This document shows positions 6,386 through 12,432 of a stretch of DNA of 12,529 bases, piece after piece. Origin of the DNA: Lentisphaerota bacterium (GTDB lineage: Bacteria; Verrucomicrobiota; Kiritimatiellia; JAAZAB01); NCBI GenBank assembly GCA_016199105.1, contig JACQHI010000464.1, positions 1-12,529 on the forward strand, in the 5' to 3' direction. The notes beneath the pieces were generated by a model. That model searched no databases, was not told the origin of the DNA, and saw nothing but the letters and a program-made list of their open reading frames with translations. The position numbers and the translations under genes were made by a program. Each line of letters opens with the position of its first letter. The stretch's first letter is position 1.

Positions 6386-6597
6386 TGGCGGCTCTAGCCA
6401 CCGGACGGCCTCCGGGGATCGGAGTCGGATCGGAGGCATCGCGCCAGCGCGACTGGTTCGACTTCGCTCATCACAGTTCTGCTCAGGTCAAAGAGCAGCG
6501 GGTTCGTAGCTCCCGCTGTACTTTGGAAGCATGTTCCCGGTACAGTGGGCGCTCTTGTCCGCCATAGCCTCCCGGCGACGGCGGAAAGGGCCCACTG
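6386..6597. repeat. array of consecutive inverted repeats (stem-loop cluster)
   Basis: Between the TPR-like gene and the DUF2585 gene lies a run of adjacent inverted repeats. Upstream are weaker ones: 6386-6400 (4 bp), 6401-6415 (ccgga/tccgg) and 6439-6452 (tcgcg/cgcga, loop ccag). From 6479 four stronger ones follow. They are ctgctc/gagcag (6479-6498), cagcggg/cccgctg (6496-6518), ctgtac/gtacag (6516-6545, with ggaa/ttcc nested at 6525-6537) and a long stem at 6543-6597. The long stem is cagtgggc/gcccactg, then tctt/aagg, tccgcc/ggcgga and gcc/ggc inside, about 21 pairs with two small bulges and a 3x3 internal loop. No protein is evident here. It may be a dispersed palindromic repeat, a structured leader of the downstream gene, or a small RNA. 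Confidence 0.75.
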
Positions 6598-6665
6598 GTT
6601 TTCCAATGAGAATTGAGCTCCGCGCGTCTAGCCCGTTGTCCCGACGCTTGGCAAATACGGGGCCG

Positions 6666-7298
6666 ATGCATAAGATGATGGGCGCGATGAATGCCGCCAT
6701 CAAAAGATTTGCGCCGCTGCGGGAAAGATTGTTGCCGTGGCTTGCGATTGTCGTCATTCTTGGCTTCCTGGCGATCCAATTGGATCGCCAGGGGCGCATT
6801 GCCTGGTGCGCGTGCGGACGCTGGTTCCCGTGGGATGGCGACATCTGGAGCGCGCACAACTCCCAGCATTTGTTCGATCCGTACAGCTTCACGCACATCC
6901 TCCATGGCGTGCTCCTCTGCGGCGTCATCGCGTGGTCGCTTCCGCGCTTGTCCCGCTCTTGGCGGGGCCTGCCGTTGCTGTGGCAACTGGTTGTCGCCAT
7001 CGGCGCGGAAGCGGCCTGGGAAGCGCTGGAAAATTCCCGCTTCATCATCCAGCGTTATCGGACGGCCACCATCGGGATCGGGTACGAGGGGGATTCCATC
7101 GCCAACTCGATGGCCGATGTCCTGTGCTGTGCGCTGGGATTCCTCATCGCCCGGCGTCTGGGGCTCCGCTGGTCCATCGTGTTTTTTGTGGCGGTCGAGG
7201 TTGGCCTGCTCGTCTGTGTGCGGGACAACCTGACGCTGAATGTGCTGATGCTGATCCATCCGGTGGACGCGATCAAGGCGTGGCAGATGGGGCGGTAG
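6666..7298 (+). CDS. DUF2585 (UPF0314) family integral membrane protein
   Basis: The 210-aa protein matches the DUF2585/UPF0314 family over its whole length. Signatures are WCACGRWFPWDGDIWSAHNS then QHLFDPYSFTHILHG (47-81), GAEAAWEALENSRFIIQRYR (113-132), GYEGDSIANSMADVLCCALGF (139-159), RDNLTLNVLMLIHPVDAIKAWQ (186-207). Hydrophobic segments lie at about 23-38, 78-92, 105-118, 150-163 and 169-185, so it is a polytopic inner-membrane protein. No biochemical function is established for the family. In-frame ATGs occur at 6666, 6675, 6678 and 6687; 6666 is taken with low certainty. The frame remains open upstream through the hairpin array, but that part is unlike the family and unlikely to be translated. 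A perfect 26-nt palindrome lies inside at codons 34-43. Confidence 0.9.
   Translation: MHKMMGAMNAAIKRFAPLRERLLPWLAIVVILGFLAIQLDRQGRIAWCACGRWFPWDGDIWSAHNSQHLFDPYSFTHILHGVLLCGVIAWSLPRLSRSWRGLPLLWQLVVAIGAEAAWEALENSRFIIQRYRTATIGIGYEGDSIANSMADVLCCALGFLIARRLGLRWSIVFFVAVEVGLLVCVRDNLTLNVLMLIHPVDAIKAWQMGR
6767..6792. repeat. perfect 26-nt palindrome inside the DUF2585 coding region
   Basis: Positions 6767-6779 (cctggcgatccaa) are exactly complementary in reverse to 6780-6792 (ttggatcgccagg), a 13-bp dyad without a loop. It encodes FLAIQLDRQG at the end of the first membrane segment. It could extrude as a cruciform, form a strong mRNA hairpin, or be a protein-binding site. Confidence 0.95.
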
Positions 7299-7311
7299 TT
7301 TAGCTTGCACT

Positions 7312-7326
7312 CCGAACATGGTTCGG
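7312..7326 (+). terminator. short hairpin between DUF2585 and the secreted-protein gene (weak terminator candidate)
   Basis: ccgaac and gttcgg form a perfect 6-bp stem with loop atg, 14 nt after the DUF2585 stop. Only a short ttaaag follows, without a T-run, so termination is doubtful; an operator or leader hairpin for the gene starting at 7340 is equally possible. Confidence 0.25.
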
Positions 7327-7339
7327 TTAAAGAAACAAC

Positions 7340-8791
7340 ATGCTGAGTGTTCGCCATAGCGAGGTGTGGATTTTTCGAGCGATTCTGGCATTGGCGCCGC
7401 TGTTTCCGTTCCCGTTGACCGCCGCGGATTCGGCCGTGACCGAAATTCGCCTCACACCCGTCCATGGCAAGACCGACGACCGCTCCGGCCATATTCGCCA
7501 TTCTATCACCCTCAACGCCTCTCTGCCGGCCGGGGAATGGAAGCTGCCCGACCTGCAAGACCGCAAGCCCCTCTTCGGCTTCATCACCCTTGGAAGCGCC
7601 CGGCATCTCATCCTCGTTGACCGGGTGCCCGAGACCAATACCGTCTTTGCCGATGTGTTGAGCGGCTTTACCGACGCCGGCGAAGCGACCGCCTCCTTCT
7701 TCACGCGCCTCTATGTCGATGTCAACGGCAACGGCAGCCTGCTCGACGACCCTCCGATCCCTACGTCCAGCCGGCAACAGGAAGGCATTCCCGCCGCCTT
7801 TTTTTCCCCGATCAGTGTGCCGCTGCCGCTGGGCGGCGCCGACATTCCCTACCGCCTGGCGTTGACCATCGCCGCCAGAACTCCGGCCGACGCAAAACTC
7901 CCGACCGAAGAGCTTTTGAAGCGCATCTCGACCAAGCTCGTGTCCCTCACCCGTTTGGAGGGCAGCGCCACTCTCGATGGCAAGGCGTGCCGCCTGACCC
8001 TGTCGGACAGCGACCTCAACGGCGACTTTGGCGACACGCGCCGCGACATGCTGTCGCTCGCCATGAACAGCGCCGGCTTCAGTGTGCTCTTCCCTGATAT
8101 CCTTGGAATCGGCCCCGCCACTTACAGCGTCGAATGGAAACCCGATCGCGGCGTTCTGCTCCTGACGCCGCTGGCGCCCCCGTCCGTCAGCACTCTTGCC
8201 TTGCCCGCCGGCTCCGAGCAACTCCAGCTTGACGGTTCCGCGCCGGCGTTTCGCGTCGCGCTGATTCAGCCGGCGGCGAAGCTGCTGTTGCCGCCCTCGA
8301 CTTATACCCTCGCCGGCTACACGATCCTGCGCGACAGCACCAACGGCAACGCCTGGATACTCCAAGCCAACGCCCCGCCGGCTCATGACTCCGGCGGAAC
8401 CGTCCTCCCTGCCGGCGGCGAAGCCTCGCTTCCATTCGGTCCGCCTCTGCAATCAACCCCCATCGTCAGGGGGACCGGCCAGAACTTGCGCTTCGGCGTC
8501 CGCACGACGGGATGCGGGGGCGAGACCGTGAGCCGGGTCGCCCTGCTGCCGCGCAGCCGGCGCAAGCTGTCTGCCGATCTACAGTACGCAGCGTCCGTCG
8601 CCCCTTTCTTCCGGATCGTGGACAAGGACGATCAGACCGTGGCCCGCGGCAAGTTCGAATTTGGATGTGGGGGTTCGTGCTCGGCTGCGTGGTCACGTGG
8701 CGTAACCATGACCAACGGACCCTATTCCGTGATCTGCGGTTATACGAACGCGCCGTTCGAGACGCGCGAAGGAAGGACTGTGCTTCCGTGA
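7340..8791 (+). CDS. large secreted protein of unknown function with Ca-binding-like loops
   Basis: The 483-aa protein has an N-terminal signal peptide (about 1-29: basic start, hydrophobic IFRAILALAPLFPFPL, cleavage likely after PLTA or TAA), so it is exported. Two Asp/Asn/Gly-rich loops, YVDVNGNGSLLDDPPI and LSDSDLNGDFGDTRRDML, resemble the D-x-N-x-D/N-G calcium loops of dockerin/EF-hand-type repeats. The rest is mostly beta-rich (ATYSVEWKPDRGVLLLTP, SEQLQLDGSAPAFRVALI). Near the C-terminus FFRIVDKDDQTVARGKFEFG then CGGSCSAAWS resembles tails of PVC secreted proteins of unknown function, where a similar V-x-D-x-x-G-x-x-V-x-x-G-x-F-E-F-G precedes a cysteine-containing segment. No enzyme motif is visible. 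The ribosome site is weak (AAAGAA). The gene lies 41 nt after the DUF2585 stop. Confidence 0.8.
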   Translation: MLSVRHSEVWIFRAILALAPLFPFPLTAADSAVTEIRLTPVHGKTDDRSGHIRHSITLNASLPAGEWKLPDLQDRKPLFGFITLGSARHLILVDRVPETNTVFADVLSGFTDAGEATASFFTRLYVDVNGNGSLLDDPPIPTSSRQQEGIPAAFFSPISVPLPLGGADIPYRLALTIAARTPADAKLPTEELLKRISTKLVSLTRLEGSATLDGKACRLTLSDSDLNGDFGDTRRDMLSLAMNSAGFSVLFPDILGIGPATYSVEWKPDRGVLLLTPLAPPSVSTLALPAGSEQLQLDGSAPAFRVALIQPAAKLLLPPSTYTLAGYTILRDSTNGNAWILQANAPPAHDSGGTVLPAGGEASLPFGPPLQSTPIVRGTGQNLRFGVRTTGCGGETVSRVALLPRSRRKLSADLQYAASVAPFFRIVDKDDQTVARGKFEFGCGGSCSAAWSRGVTMTNGPYSVICGYTNAPFETREGRTVLP

Positions 8792-8850
8792 CACCAGCGG
8801 ATTCTTCGGCGGGGGAACTGCTCCGCGGTTTACGCGCGGCAATGCCATGA
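8788..8850 (+). CDS. possible 20-codon coupled mini-ORF
   Basis: A GTG at 8788 overlaps the stop of the preceding gene (GTGA). The frame reads MTPADSSAGELLRGLRAAMP and ends in a TGA that overlaps the ATG of the phosphoesterase gene (ATGA). An AGGAAGG lies a little upstream, at 8770-8776. Both overlaps are the classic 4-nt coupling arrangement, so ribosomes leaving the secreted-protein gene could reach the phosphoesterase through this peptide. The peptide matches nothing I know, and the arrangement could be chance. Confidence 0.35.
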   Translation: MTPADSSAGELLRGLRAAMP

Positions 8851-9905
8851 CGTTCCTGCCAATCATGATTTCCCTGCTGGTGTGGGGAACGGCGGGCGGG
8901 TGTCTGTTTGTGCTGCTGTTGAACCGGCGGCTCATTCTGATCCCGGACAGTCTGGTCAAGAAACCCCTGGCCCTGCTGGTCTTTCTTTCGATCATGGGCG
9001 GGTGTGTTTGGGCGGCTTTCTTTTTGCCCGTGTGGCCGTGGATCGCTGTTCCGGCGCTGATCCTGCTGCTCGCGCTCGCCGGGGAGGTGAAACTCGCCTG
9101 GCTGCGCCGCCGGCATGCGGCTTCGCCCCCCGTGGATAGCGTGCCGCACCAGGTGGATGTGTTCCGCCCGTTCACCACCATGGACATCGTCACGCACCGC
9201 TATGAAATCGGCCTGCCCGCCTGGCGGGGACCCGCCTTTCGGATCGCGCATCTCTGCGATCTTCATGTGACGCCCGACCTGCCCGCCGAGTATTACCGGG
9301 AGGCGCTGGCGCTGGCCGAGCAATCGAACGCCGACCTCGTTTTTTTTACGGGCGATTTTGTCTCCACCCTGGATTGCCTGCCGCTCCTGGCCGGACTGCT
9401 GCGTCCGCTGGGCCGACGCGGGACGTTTGCCGTGCTCGGCAATCACGATTACTGGGCGGATGCCGGCAAAATCGGAGCCGTAGTGCGGAAGTCGGGGATC
9501 ACGCTGCTCGTGAACGAATCCGTCGAGCCGGAGCTGGACGGACACGGCATCCGGATCACGGGGTGGGATCATCCCTGGGGAAAATCCCGCGCGCCGTTCG
9601 TCAAGGCGAGAGACGGGCTCCTGCATCTGGTCCTGTCGCACACGCCGGACAACATTTACACGCTCAGCCGGGCCTCGGCGCACGGCGTCTTTTCGGGGCA
9701 TTATCACGCGGGGCAGGTCCGGATTCCCGGCCTGGGCTCCGTGGTCATCCCTTCGATCTACGGCCGGCGCTTCGATCACGGGCATTTCGTGGTGCACGGG
9801 ACACACCTGTTTGTGCCCAGCGGCATCGGCGCGTCGAGTCCGCCCTTCCGGATCTACTGTCAGCCGGATATTTTCCTGGTGGATGTGGCGCCCGGCGCCG
9901 GCTGA
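8847..9905 (+). CDS. membrane-anchored metallophosphoesterase (YaeI/YkuE type)
   Basis: The 352-aa protein has three hydrophobic N-terminal segments (about 5-25, 41-60, 62-79) and a calcineurin-like metallophosphoesterase domain from about 130. All metal-site motifs are present: DLH (138-140), GD (169-170), GNHD (198-201), SH (264-265) and GHYHAGQ (284-290, the GHxH signature). The domain arrangement matches YaeI/YkuE phosphodiesterases, some of which act on lipid or UDP-diacylglucosamine-type substrates at the membrane. An envelope-lipid substrate is inference. The ATG overlaps the stop of the upstream mini-ORF. Length and motif spacing are normal and nothing suggests damage. The gene faces the AAA ATPase gene, with 33 nt between the stops. 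Confidence 0.93.
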   Translation: MTFLPIMISLLVWGTAGGCLFVLLLNRRLILIPDSLVKKPLALLVFLSIMGGCVWAAFFLPVWPWIAVPALILLLALAGEVKLAWLRRRHAASPPVDSVPHQVDVFRPFTTMDIVTHRYEIGLPAWRGPAFRIAHLCDLHVTPDLPAEYYREALALAEQSNADLVFFTGDFVSTLDCLPLLAGLLRPLGRRGTFAVLGNHDYWADAGKIGAVVRKSGITLLVNESVEPELDGHGIRITGWDHPWGKSRAPFVKARDGLLHLVLSHTPDNIYTLSRASAHGVFSGHYHAGQVRIPGLGSVVIPSIYGRRFDHGHFVVHGTHLFVPSGIGASSPPFRIYCQPDIFLVDVAPGAG

Positions 9906-9923
9906 TACGCACTTGCAGTCTCG

Positions 9924-9938
9924 GCCCGGCTGGGCGTT
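9924..9938. terminator. weak hairpin between convergent genes
   Basis: gccc (9924-9927) and gggc (9932-9935) form a 4-bp GC stem with loop ggct, followed by gttt on the plus strand. It is the only dyad in the 33-nt gap between convergent genes, so it may help terminate the phosphoesterase transcript, but the stem is short and the T-run poor. Confidence 0.22.
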
Positions 9939-11090
9939 TCATCGGATCAATTTTCCGTCCCATAATTTTTCCAAAAAAACACGCCAGGGAAGAATATCAA
10001 TGCCATCGGCGGTGCGACGCGGCGCCGGATCGAGCGACACCAGTACATAGGTTCCGGCTGGATGCTCCTCCTTGAACGCCCGCAAGCCCTTCAGGTGACG
10101 ATCATTGGCGGACGCGGCGCCTTTGACCTCGACGGCGATTTCGGGTTCACCGAGGATGAAATCCACCTCGAATTGCGAAGCGGTTCGCCAGTATGACAAC
10201 GGATAAAACAACCCGGAATAGGCCCGATGCGCCATGATTTCCATGTGAATGAAATGTTCAAAGGCTCTGCCGAACAATTCCGAGCCCGGCACGACTGGAC
10301 CTCGCCGGGTCAGATAGCCGACGATGCCGACATCGAAGAAGAAAAACTTAGGCGCACCGATGAGGCGGCGTTTGGCGCGTTTCCGGAATGCCGGTAGGAA
10401 ATGGCCGAGAAGGGTGTCCTCCAGGATGCCGAAATAATTTTTGGCCGTCGGCATGCTGACGCCGCAGTCGGAGGCGATATTGTTGAAATTGATCAACTCC
10501 CCGTTGCATAAGGCCGCCACTTCCAAGAAGCGGTTGAAGGCGGGGATATTCCGGGTCAGCGCCTCGTCCGCAATTTCCTCCTTAAGGTAGTCACCCACGT
10601 ACGACTGCAGGAGCCGGGTTGGATTTCGGTGGAGGTAATGGCGGGGAAGAAGCCCCCAGGTTAATGCTTGTTCGATGGAAAAATCGGGGATTTCCGGGTA
10701 GGCCAGCGGATGCAGTTCCAGCCGGATGGCGCGTCCGCCGAGCAAATTGGCATGTTTGCGTTTCAATTTTCGGGCGCTGGAACCGCAGAGAATGAAGCGA
10801 TAACCCCGATTCTCGATCATCCAGTGGACTTCATCCAGGAGATCGGGCACTTTTTGGACTTCGTCAATAATGACGGAGACATTCGTGGGATGAGCGTCTG
10901 CCGCAAGTTCCTCGCGCAACAAGGCCGGGTTGGCCAGAAAGCGGCGATAAACATCTGAACGAAGCAGGTCGAACCGGGGGTTATCGGGAAATCGCTGTTT
11001 AAGAAGAGTGCTTTTTCCTGTTTGGCGCGGTCCCCACAAAAAACAGGTCTCTTCGTTGGAATAACGCAAATCTATCATTCGTTTATACAT
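9939..11090 (-). CDS. AAA ATPase with DUF4143 C-terminal domain
   Basis: The 383-aa protein is a complete member of the family annotated as ATP-binding protein/DUF4143. The Walker A motif is GPRQTGKST (20-28), Walker B is VSVIIDEVQKVPDLLDE and the sensor region is YRFILCGSSARKLK, followed by the GGRAIRLELHPLAYPEI segment typical of this AAA group. The middle holds a winged-helix-like segment (LEVAALCNGELINFNNIASD and after). The C-terminal part has LIGAPKFFFFDVGIVGYLTR, FEHFIHMEI, and FEVDFILGEPEIAVEVKGA, which looks like a PD-(D/E)xK nuclease-type core. The cellular role of the family is not established; many copies move between genomes and are often linked to toxin-antitoxin or defence loci. 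The start ATG at 11090 has no Shine-Dalgarno site; a second ATG lies at codon 5. Confidence 0.92.
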   Translation of the reverse strand: MYKRMIDLRYSNEETCFLWGPRQTGKSTLLKQRFPDNPRFDLLRSDVYRRFLANPALLREELAADAHPTNVSVIIDEVQKVPDLLDEVHWMIENRGYRFILCGSSARKLKRKHANLLGGRAIRLELHPLAYPEIPDFSIEQALTWGLLPRHYLHRNPTRLLQSYVGDYLKEEIADEALTRNIPAFNRFLEVAALCNGELINFNNIASDCGVSMPTAKNYFGILEDTLLGHFLPAFRKRAKRRLIGAPKFFFFDVGIVGYLTRRGPVVPGSELFGRAFEHFIHMEIMAHRAYSGLFYPLSYWRTASQFEVDFILGEPEIAVEVKGAASANDRHLKGLRAFKEEHPAGTYVLVSLDPAPRRTADGIDILPWRVFLEKLWDGKLIR

Positions 11091-11098
11091 GACAATGT

Positions 11099-11126
11099 AA
11101 AATACATATTTAATATGTTATGTCAA
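11099..11126 (-). promoter_or_regulatory. promoter of the AAA/DUF4143 gene with embedded dyad
   Basis: On the minus strand TTGACA (11126-11121, perfect -35) is followed after 16 nt by TATTTT (11104-11099, 4 of 6). The spacer and the first base of the -10 hexamer hold a 15-nt palindrome, acatatt-t-aatatgt (11104-11118). Transcription would start about 1-3 nt before the ATG at 11090, predicting a leaderless or nearly leaderless mRNA, consistent with the absence of an SD site. The AT-rich composition contrasts with the flanks. Confidence 0.5.
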
Positions 11127-11147
11127 GTCTTGTGTTCGCCAATAGAG

Positions 11148-12020
11148 TCACAGGCCCTGCGCAGGCTCGACGTCGATTTCCGCGAAGACACCGAAGTGGT
11201 CGCTGGGCCAGACGCGATGACGGGGCTTGTTCATGACCACGCGGCAGGTCCGTACCGAGGCGAACGGTGCGAAATCGTGAAAGGACCCGAGGAAGAGATA
11301 GTCAATCCGTCTGGCATGCCGTTCTGCATGCAGAATTTCCCGGATAAGTTTCCGGGCGAACGCGTTGCGGCGGGTCCATGTGTAGCCGTTCGAGCCGTCG
11401 CCGGCTTCCTCCCACATGTCCCGGAAATGAACGGAGAGCCCTGAAAGCGATTGTTTCCCGGACAAGAAACGGATGGAGGCGCTGTCCGGCGTGGCATCGA
11501 AATCGCCGGCCAGAATAGGGGGGAATCCCTCGCGCGTCGTGTGGCGGCGGATCAACCCGGCCACCGCCACAGCCTGTAACTCGCGTTCATATTCCCGGTT
11601 CAGCTCCCACGAAGGCTTGGCGTTGACAAAGAGCAGCGGTCCGACGGGGGAGGGGGCGGCGATCCTTACCGCGAGGGCCGCGTACAGGTCGAAGCGTGAG
11701 TTTTCGGTCAGTTGCAGCGAGAGCAGTTCGACCACCTCCATGGGCCAGCGGCTGGCGATGCAGCAGCCGATGTCGATCCTCTCGGGCGTCTTCACGTCGA
11801 ACTGGTGTGCGACATGGAAACCCCGGCCTTCGAGAAGTTCCTTCACCTGGTGGCGGTGGCCGTCGAAGCCCGCCTCCTGAAAGGCCATGACATCGGGATC
11901 CAGCGTCCGCAACTCCCGGCGTAACAGCCGTTGCCGCTCCGGATAGGGTTCGGCGAATCCCCACAGGTTCAGGGTCAGAACCCGAAGTGGGCGACGGCGG
12001 GAAAGGCAGAGACCGGCCAT
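11148..12020 (-). CDS. endonuclease/exonuclease/phosphatase (EEP) family hydrolase
   Basis: The 290-aa protein has the four-layer EEP fold of Mg-dependent phosphodiesterases such as DNase I, exonuclease III and inositol phosphatases. Motifs are LTLNLWG (Asn18), DVMAFQEAG (Glu49), GDFDATPDS (Asp173), RRIDYLFL (Asp240) and SDHFGV (Asp274, His275). Two positions differ from the textbook pattern. GDFN reads GDFD, and the N-T-H-L block reads NAKPSWELNREYERELQAVA. I recall a related EEP group with GDFDA-PD, N-H-K-P-S-W and a SIRFL-G-QSL segment, in which this protein would belong. No signal peptide is seen, so it is probably cytoplasmic. The ATG at 12020 is chosen because AGGA lies 9 nt upstream; a TTG at 12053 is in frame but less likely. 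The substrate is unknown. Confidence 0.9.
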   Translation of the reverse strand: MAGLCLSRRRPLRVLTLNLWGFAEPYPERQRLLRRELRTLDPDVMAFQEAGFDGHRHQVKELLEGRGFHVAHQFDVKTPERIDIGCCIASRWPMEVVELLSLQLTENSRFDLYAALAVRIAAPSPVGPLLFVNAKPSWELNREYERELQAVAVAGLIRRHTTREGFPPILAGDFDATPDSASIRFLSGKQSLSGLSVHFRDMWEEAGDGSNGYTWTRRNAFARKLIREILHAERHARRIDYLFLGSFHDFAPFASVRTCRVVMNKPRHRVWPSDHFGVFAEIDVEPAQGL

Positions 12021-12049
12021 GGTTTCATTCCTATCAGAAAAGAATTGCC

Positions 12050-12100
12050 GCAAAAGAACACAAAGAACGCAGAGCGGGGCTTCAACTTTGTGCTCTTTGC
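12050..12100. repeat. imperfect inverted repeat in the EEP gene leader
   Basis: The arm gcaaaagaacacaaag (12050-12065) pairs with ctttgtgctctttgc (12086-12100) except for one extra a and one a/g difference, around a 20-nt spacer. It lies directly upstream of the EEP start, so it would be in that gene's leader or promoter. Similar caaag-aacacaaag/ctttgtg-tctttg sequences are familiar intergenic repeats in many environmental bacterial genomes. Confidence 0.7.
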
Positions 12101-12383
12101 GATCTCTCGCGGCTAATCACGTGGTAACCGCCTCTGAAACATAAGTTTCTCGCGTGTTTGATCCGCCGGCCTCCGGCGGTGGGTTCGCCGAGCAGTAGAG
12201 AACAGTATAGATAGCGGCCATCCGAATGCAAGGCGGCGCAAGGGGTCAGAAGCTGTGAGATTAAGGTGGGTGGATTATGAGGATGGATTTAAGGATAGAT
12301 AAACAGGATCAGACCCTTCGTCTCCTTCACTCTTAATCCCTTTCCTTTGTCTTCTTGGTGCGTTGATAGTCTTCCGAGACGCC

Positions 12384-12412
12384 TTGCCTTTCCCCGGGCC
12401 TTGCGGTATGTT
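12384..12412 (+). promoter_or_regulatory. sigma70-like promoter of the right-edge gene
   Basis: TTGCCT (12384-12389) and TATGTT (12407-12412) lie exactly 17 nt apart; each matches consensus at 4 of 6. The predicted start near 12419 leaves a leader of about 14 nt before the ATG at 12433. The TTGCC ... GGTATG form resembles promoters I associate with PVC genomes. Confidence 0.5.
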
Positions 12413-12432
12413 GCCCGCTTCGCCGTTGCGCC

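Larger units (their letters stand above)
12021..12432. other. intergenic region with inverted and simple repeats
   Basis: About 410 bases between divergent genes with no credible ORF. Contents in order are a 15-16-bp inverted repeat (12050-12065 and 12086-12100), a 7-bp GC hairpin ccgccgg-cct-ccggcgg (12163-12179), a purine-rich tract of gattaagg/ggatttaaggat type (12258-12310), a pyrimidine-rich stretch (12318-12355), and the promoter at 12384-12412. Nothing resembles a riboswitch or tRNA. Confidence 0.6.

Noticed and set aside
6531..6665. Upstream extension of the DUF2585 frame
   Set aside because: It translates the hairpin array, is basic and unlike the family, and better starts lie at 6666-6687.
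7055..8452. 465-codon open frame on the minus strand
   Set aside because: It is antisense to two well-supported genes, its translation is Arg/Gly/Gln-rich without motifs, and it arises from GC-rich third positions.
8512..8787. 112-codon plus-strand frame overlapping the secreted-protein gene
   Set aside because: Most of it is out of frame with a better gene; only its last 21 codons, from the GTG at 8788, are kept as a possible mini-ORF.
8466..9806. 446-codon open frame on the minus strand
   Set aside because: It is antisense to the metallophosphoesterase, whose full motif set proves the plus-strand reading; its translation is low-complexity Arg/Gln/Pro-rich.
12163..12179. GC hairpin as rho-independent terminator
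   Set aside because: No T-run follows on either strand, and it lies between divergent genes where no transcript is expected to end.
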